A stretch of DNA of 16,307 nucleotides, taken from assembly GCF_050729195.1 (NCBI RefSeq), contig NZ_JBOHKS010000278.1, forward strand, positions 1-16,307. The letters are read 5' to 3'. Of the stretch, positions 14,628-16,307 are shown piece by piece. This DNA is from Hypericibacter sp050729195. GTDB taxonomy: Bacteria > Pseudomonadota > Alphaproteobacteria > Dongiales > Dongiaceae. Position numbers and translations under genes: made by a program. The notes under the pieces were generated by a model. That model saw nothing but the letters and a program-made list of their open reading frames with translations, ran no database searches and had not been told where the DNA came from. Every line of letters begins with the position of its first letter. Position 1 is the stretch's first letter.

Positions 14628-15614
14628 ATGACCACGCTGATAACGGGTGCCACGGGATTCGTCGGCTCGGCGCTGGCCCACAAGCTTCTCGCGCGCGGCG
14701 AGACCGTGCGCGTGCTGGTGCGGCCGACCGCTGATCGCCGCAACCTGGAGCCGCTCCGCGTCGAGATCGTCACCGGCGATCTGAGCGACCCCGTCTCGCT
14801 CGCAGCAGCCATCAAGGGCTGCGACACGCTCTTTCATGTGGCGGCCGACTATCGGCTCTGGGTTCCCGATCCGGCCCCCATGTTCCAGGCCAATGTCGAG
14901 GGCACGCGAGCACTCATGCAGGCCGCCGCCGAAGCCGGCCTGCGGCGCATCGTCTATACCAGCAGCGTCGCGACCCTGTTGCCGCGACCGGACAGCAGCC
15001 CTGCCCATGAGGAACATGCCGGCAGCGCCGCCGACATGATCGGCGCCTACAAGCAATCGAAACATGCCGCCGAAGTCATCGTGCGCGCGATGATCGCGGA
15101 AGGGCTGCCCGTGATCATCGTCCATCCCTCGACGCCGATCGGCCCTCGCGACATCAAGCCGACGCCGACCGGCAAGATGGTGGTCGACGCTGCCAATGGC
15201 CGGATGCCGGCTTATGTGGACACCGGTCTCAATGTCGTCCATGTGGACGATGTCGCCGAGGGCCATATCCTGGCGCTCGAGCGCGGCCGCGTCGGACGCA
15301 ATTATATCCTGGGCTCGGAGAATCTGAGCCTCGCCAGCATCCTCGCGATGGTCGCCGAACAGACCCATCGTCCGCCGCCGCGCCTGAAGCTGCCGCATGG
15401 CCTGGTGATGCCGATCGCAGGCCTGGCCGAGCTTTGGGCCCGGACCACCGGCAGCGAACCCTTCGCGACCCGCGAGGCGGTGAAGCTCGCGCGCAAGACG
15501 ATGTTCTTCACCAGCGAGCGCGCGATCCAGGAACTGGGCTATCGCCCGCGGCCCGCGCGCGAGGCGATCGCGGACGCGATCACCTGGTTCCGCGAGCATG
15601 GCTATGTCCGGTGA
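14628..15614 (+). CDS. hpnA: HpnA-type hopanoid-associated sugar epimerase/dehydratase-like SDR
   Basis: NAD-dependent extended short-chain dehydrogenase of 328 residues. Rossmann motif GATGFVG (7-13), catalytic YKQSK with Y141 and K145, and TSS (111-113) are visible. The stretches FHVAADYRLWVPDP (69-82), VEGTRALMQAA (90-100), PSTPIGPRDIKPTPTGK (167-183) and GRMPAYVDTGLNVVHVDDVAEGH (191-213) are the hallmarks I associate with the HpnA group, often found with squalene-hopene cyclase genes. The exact reaction in hopanoid side-chain metabolism is not settled. No other hpn gene is visible here, so it is an orphan copy in this window. The ATG at 14628 has only a loose GCGGA upstream. The 129-nt gap after cueR suggests a separate transcript. 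Confidence 0.85.
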   Translation: MTTLITGATGFVGSALAHKLLARGETVRVLVRPTADRRNLEPLRVEIVTGDLSDPVSLAAAIKGCDTLFHVAADYRLWVPDPAPMFQANVEGTRALMQAAAEAGLRRIVYTSSVATLLPRPDSSPAHEEHAGSAADMIGAYKQSKHAAEVIVRAMIAEGLPVIIVHPSTPIGPRDIKPTPTGKMVVDAANGRMPAYVDTGLNVVHVDDVAEGHILALERGRVGRNYILGSENLSLASILAMVAEQTHRPPPRLKLPHGLVMPIAGLAELWARTTGSEPFATREAVKLARKTMFFTSERAIQELGYRPRPAREAIADAITWFREHGYVR

Positions 15615-15945
15615 TCCTTTGCTGAGACGACAGAGCCGCGTGTGACGCGCATCGCCTCGATAGGAACGATGTCATCCTATTCGTGGGCGCAATGCTCGAT
15701 ATACCCAGCCCGATGACCTGCGATCTCTGTTCGCGCTCGACCGCCGCGCGGCTCGCAACGCCCCGTCGAGGTCAGGCCCGAACGCAGTTTAACAAATTGT
15801 AATCGCTTGAATTTTTCAGCCGGGGCCAAGGCCAGGAACATCCTCCTTTCGGATGGCTGGCGCACCGGCCAACTCTGCTTTATGAACTTGTTGCTACATA
15901 CAGGTTTCATTTCAGAGTCAGATCGACGCACCACCGAGCCGCCGG
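15615..15945. other. Non-coding gap between hpnA and the membrane-protein gene
   Basis: This 331-nt stretch has no convincing gene; the minus-strand frame that crosses it is arginine-rich and shadows the next gene. It holds a compact hairpin CGCGT-GTG-ACGCG (15637-15649) without a T-run, the inverted repeat ATAGGA (15660-15665)/TCCTAT (15675-15680), and two AT-rich patches at about 15787-15820 and 15878-15915, one with TGTAAT at 15798-15803 as a near-consensus -10 lacking a recognisable -35. The patches probably contain the promoter of the downstream gene. Confidence 0.45.
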
Positions 15946-16307
15946 ATGCCATTTCCCTCCCCGATATCCGGTCTCGGACTTCGTTTCGCGCGCTGGCGCT
16001 GGTGGATTCCGATCGTCTCCAGCCTGCTGCTCTATCTCCTCGCCGATCTGCTCGCCCAACGGCTGTTCGAGATCCGCATCGTGCGCAGCCGCATGTTGTG
16101 GGATGGCGGCCTGCTGCTGGCGGTCTCCTGGCTCCTGTTCCTGGCTTCGCGCCGCGTCTGGATCTTTTTGCTGATCCAGACCCTGCTGGTCGCGGCCTTG
16201 TGGATCGGCAATCCGGTGAAGATCGCGCTGCTGGGCCGGCCAATGATGCCGGACGACATCGATTCCTTTCCGGCCCTGGTCGAGGTGCTGGGACCGTTGG
16301 GCTGGGT
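15946..16307 (+). CDS. N-terminus of membrane protein, possibly LTA-synthase/MdoB-like (partial)
   Basis: An open frame of 120 codons runs to the right edge without a stop. It predicts membrane helices at about residues 20-38, 53-68 and 71-88, followed by NPVKIALLGRPMMPDDIDSF (89-108). A helix bundle ending in a K-x-x-L-G-x-P-x-x-P-x-D pattern reminds me of the entry to the extracytoplasmic sulfatase-like domain in the LTA synthase/MdoB (phosphoglycerol transferase) group, but the catalytic domain lies beyond the window, so this is tentative. The frame is closed by a stop at 15883-15885; the ATG at 15946 is the only good start after it, with a weak ribosome site. GC-rich third positions and long hydrophobic runs support real coding. 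Confidence 0.6.
   Translation, partial: MPFPSPISGLGLRFARWRWWIPIVSSLLLYLLADLLAQRLFEIRIVRSRMLWDGGLLLAVSWLLFLASRRVWIFLLIQTLLVAALWIGNPVKIALLGRPMMPDDIDSFPALVEVLGPLGW

Noticed and set aside
13905..15599. A 564-codon minus-strand frame spanning cueR and hpnA
   Set aside because: It crosses three real plus-strand genes and shows no domain pattern.
15663..15684. GGAAC followed by CGT as a possible EcfG-type stress promoter
   Set aside because: The gap is 14 nt rather than the usual 16-17 and the -10 element is incomplete; a second GGAAC near 15836 has no CGTT at all.
15677..16243. A 188-codon minus-strand frame near the right edge
   Set aside because: Arg/Ser-rich shadow; the opposite strand encodes hydrophobic membrane helices with normal codon choice.

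Overview
The window is GC-rich chromosomal DNA with densely packed genes. Several traits point to an alphaproteobacterium, possibly of the Rhodospirillales: the style of SucCD, a HpnA-type hopanoid-associated epimerase, a CueR/HmrR-type copper regulator and consistently GC-rich codons. The taxonomic call is inference. I see no tRNA, rRNA, insertion sequence, CRISPR array, prophage or integration scar, so this is mostly ordinary core and envelope-related DNA with a few odd details.

Layout. (1) Positions 1-2055, minus strand: sucC-sucD, encoding succinyl-CoA synthetase beta and alpha; sucD runs off the left edge. (2) 2349-4544, minus: a large TPR plus OGT/SPINDLY glycosyltransferase with a histone-H1-like N-terminal tail. 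(3) 4703-8774, plus: a complete dTDP-L-rhamnose operon in the order rfbC-rfbB-rfbD-rfbA, followed by a translationally coupled secreted Sel1-repeat protein. It is divergent from the OGT-like gene across a 158-bp intergenic region with a plausible promoter. (4) 8800-11216, minus: a LysE/RhtB exporter preceded by a GT4 glycosyltransferase that carries an unusual C-terminal domain. (5) 11438-14498: a copper-tolerance locus with a small CopZ-like chaperone on the minus strand, divergent from copA (Cu(I) P1B-ATPase) and cueR on the plus strand. A CueR-type operator/promoter lies in front of copA. (6) 14628-15614, plus: hpnA. (7) 15946-16307, plus: the N-terminal membrane part of a protein resembling the LTA-synthase/MdoB group, cut by the right edge.

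How the genes fit together. Rfb enzymes convert glucose-1-phosphate and dTTP into dTDP-L-rhamnose. The two neighbouring glycosyltransferases, the HpnA-like epimerase and the putative phosphoglycerol-transferase-like membrane protein all suggest surface glycan or membrane modification, although no direct partnership is proven by sequence. In the copper module CueR should sense Cu(I) and activate copA; because cueR lies directly behind copA, the regulator is probably made from the promoter it controls.

I found no clearly new multi-gene system. The best leads are the loss of the usual active-site tyrosine in RfbC, the H1-like tail on the OGT-like protein, the winged-helix-like C-terminus of the GT4 enzyme, and a CueR promoter placed so that copA may be translated from a leaderless mRNA.
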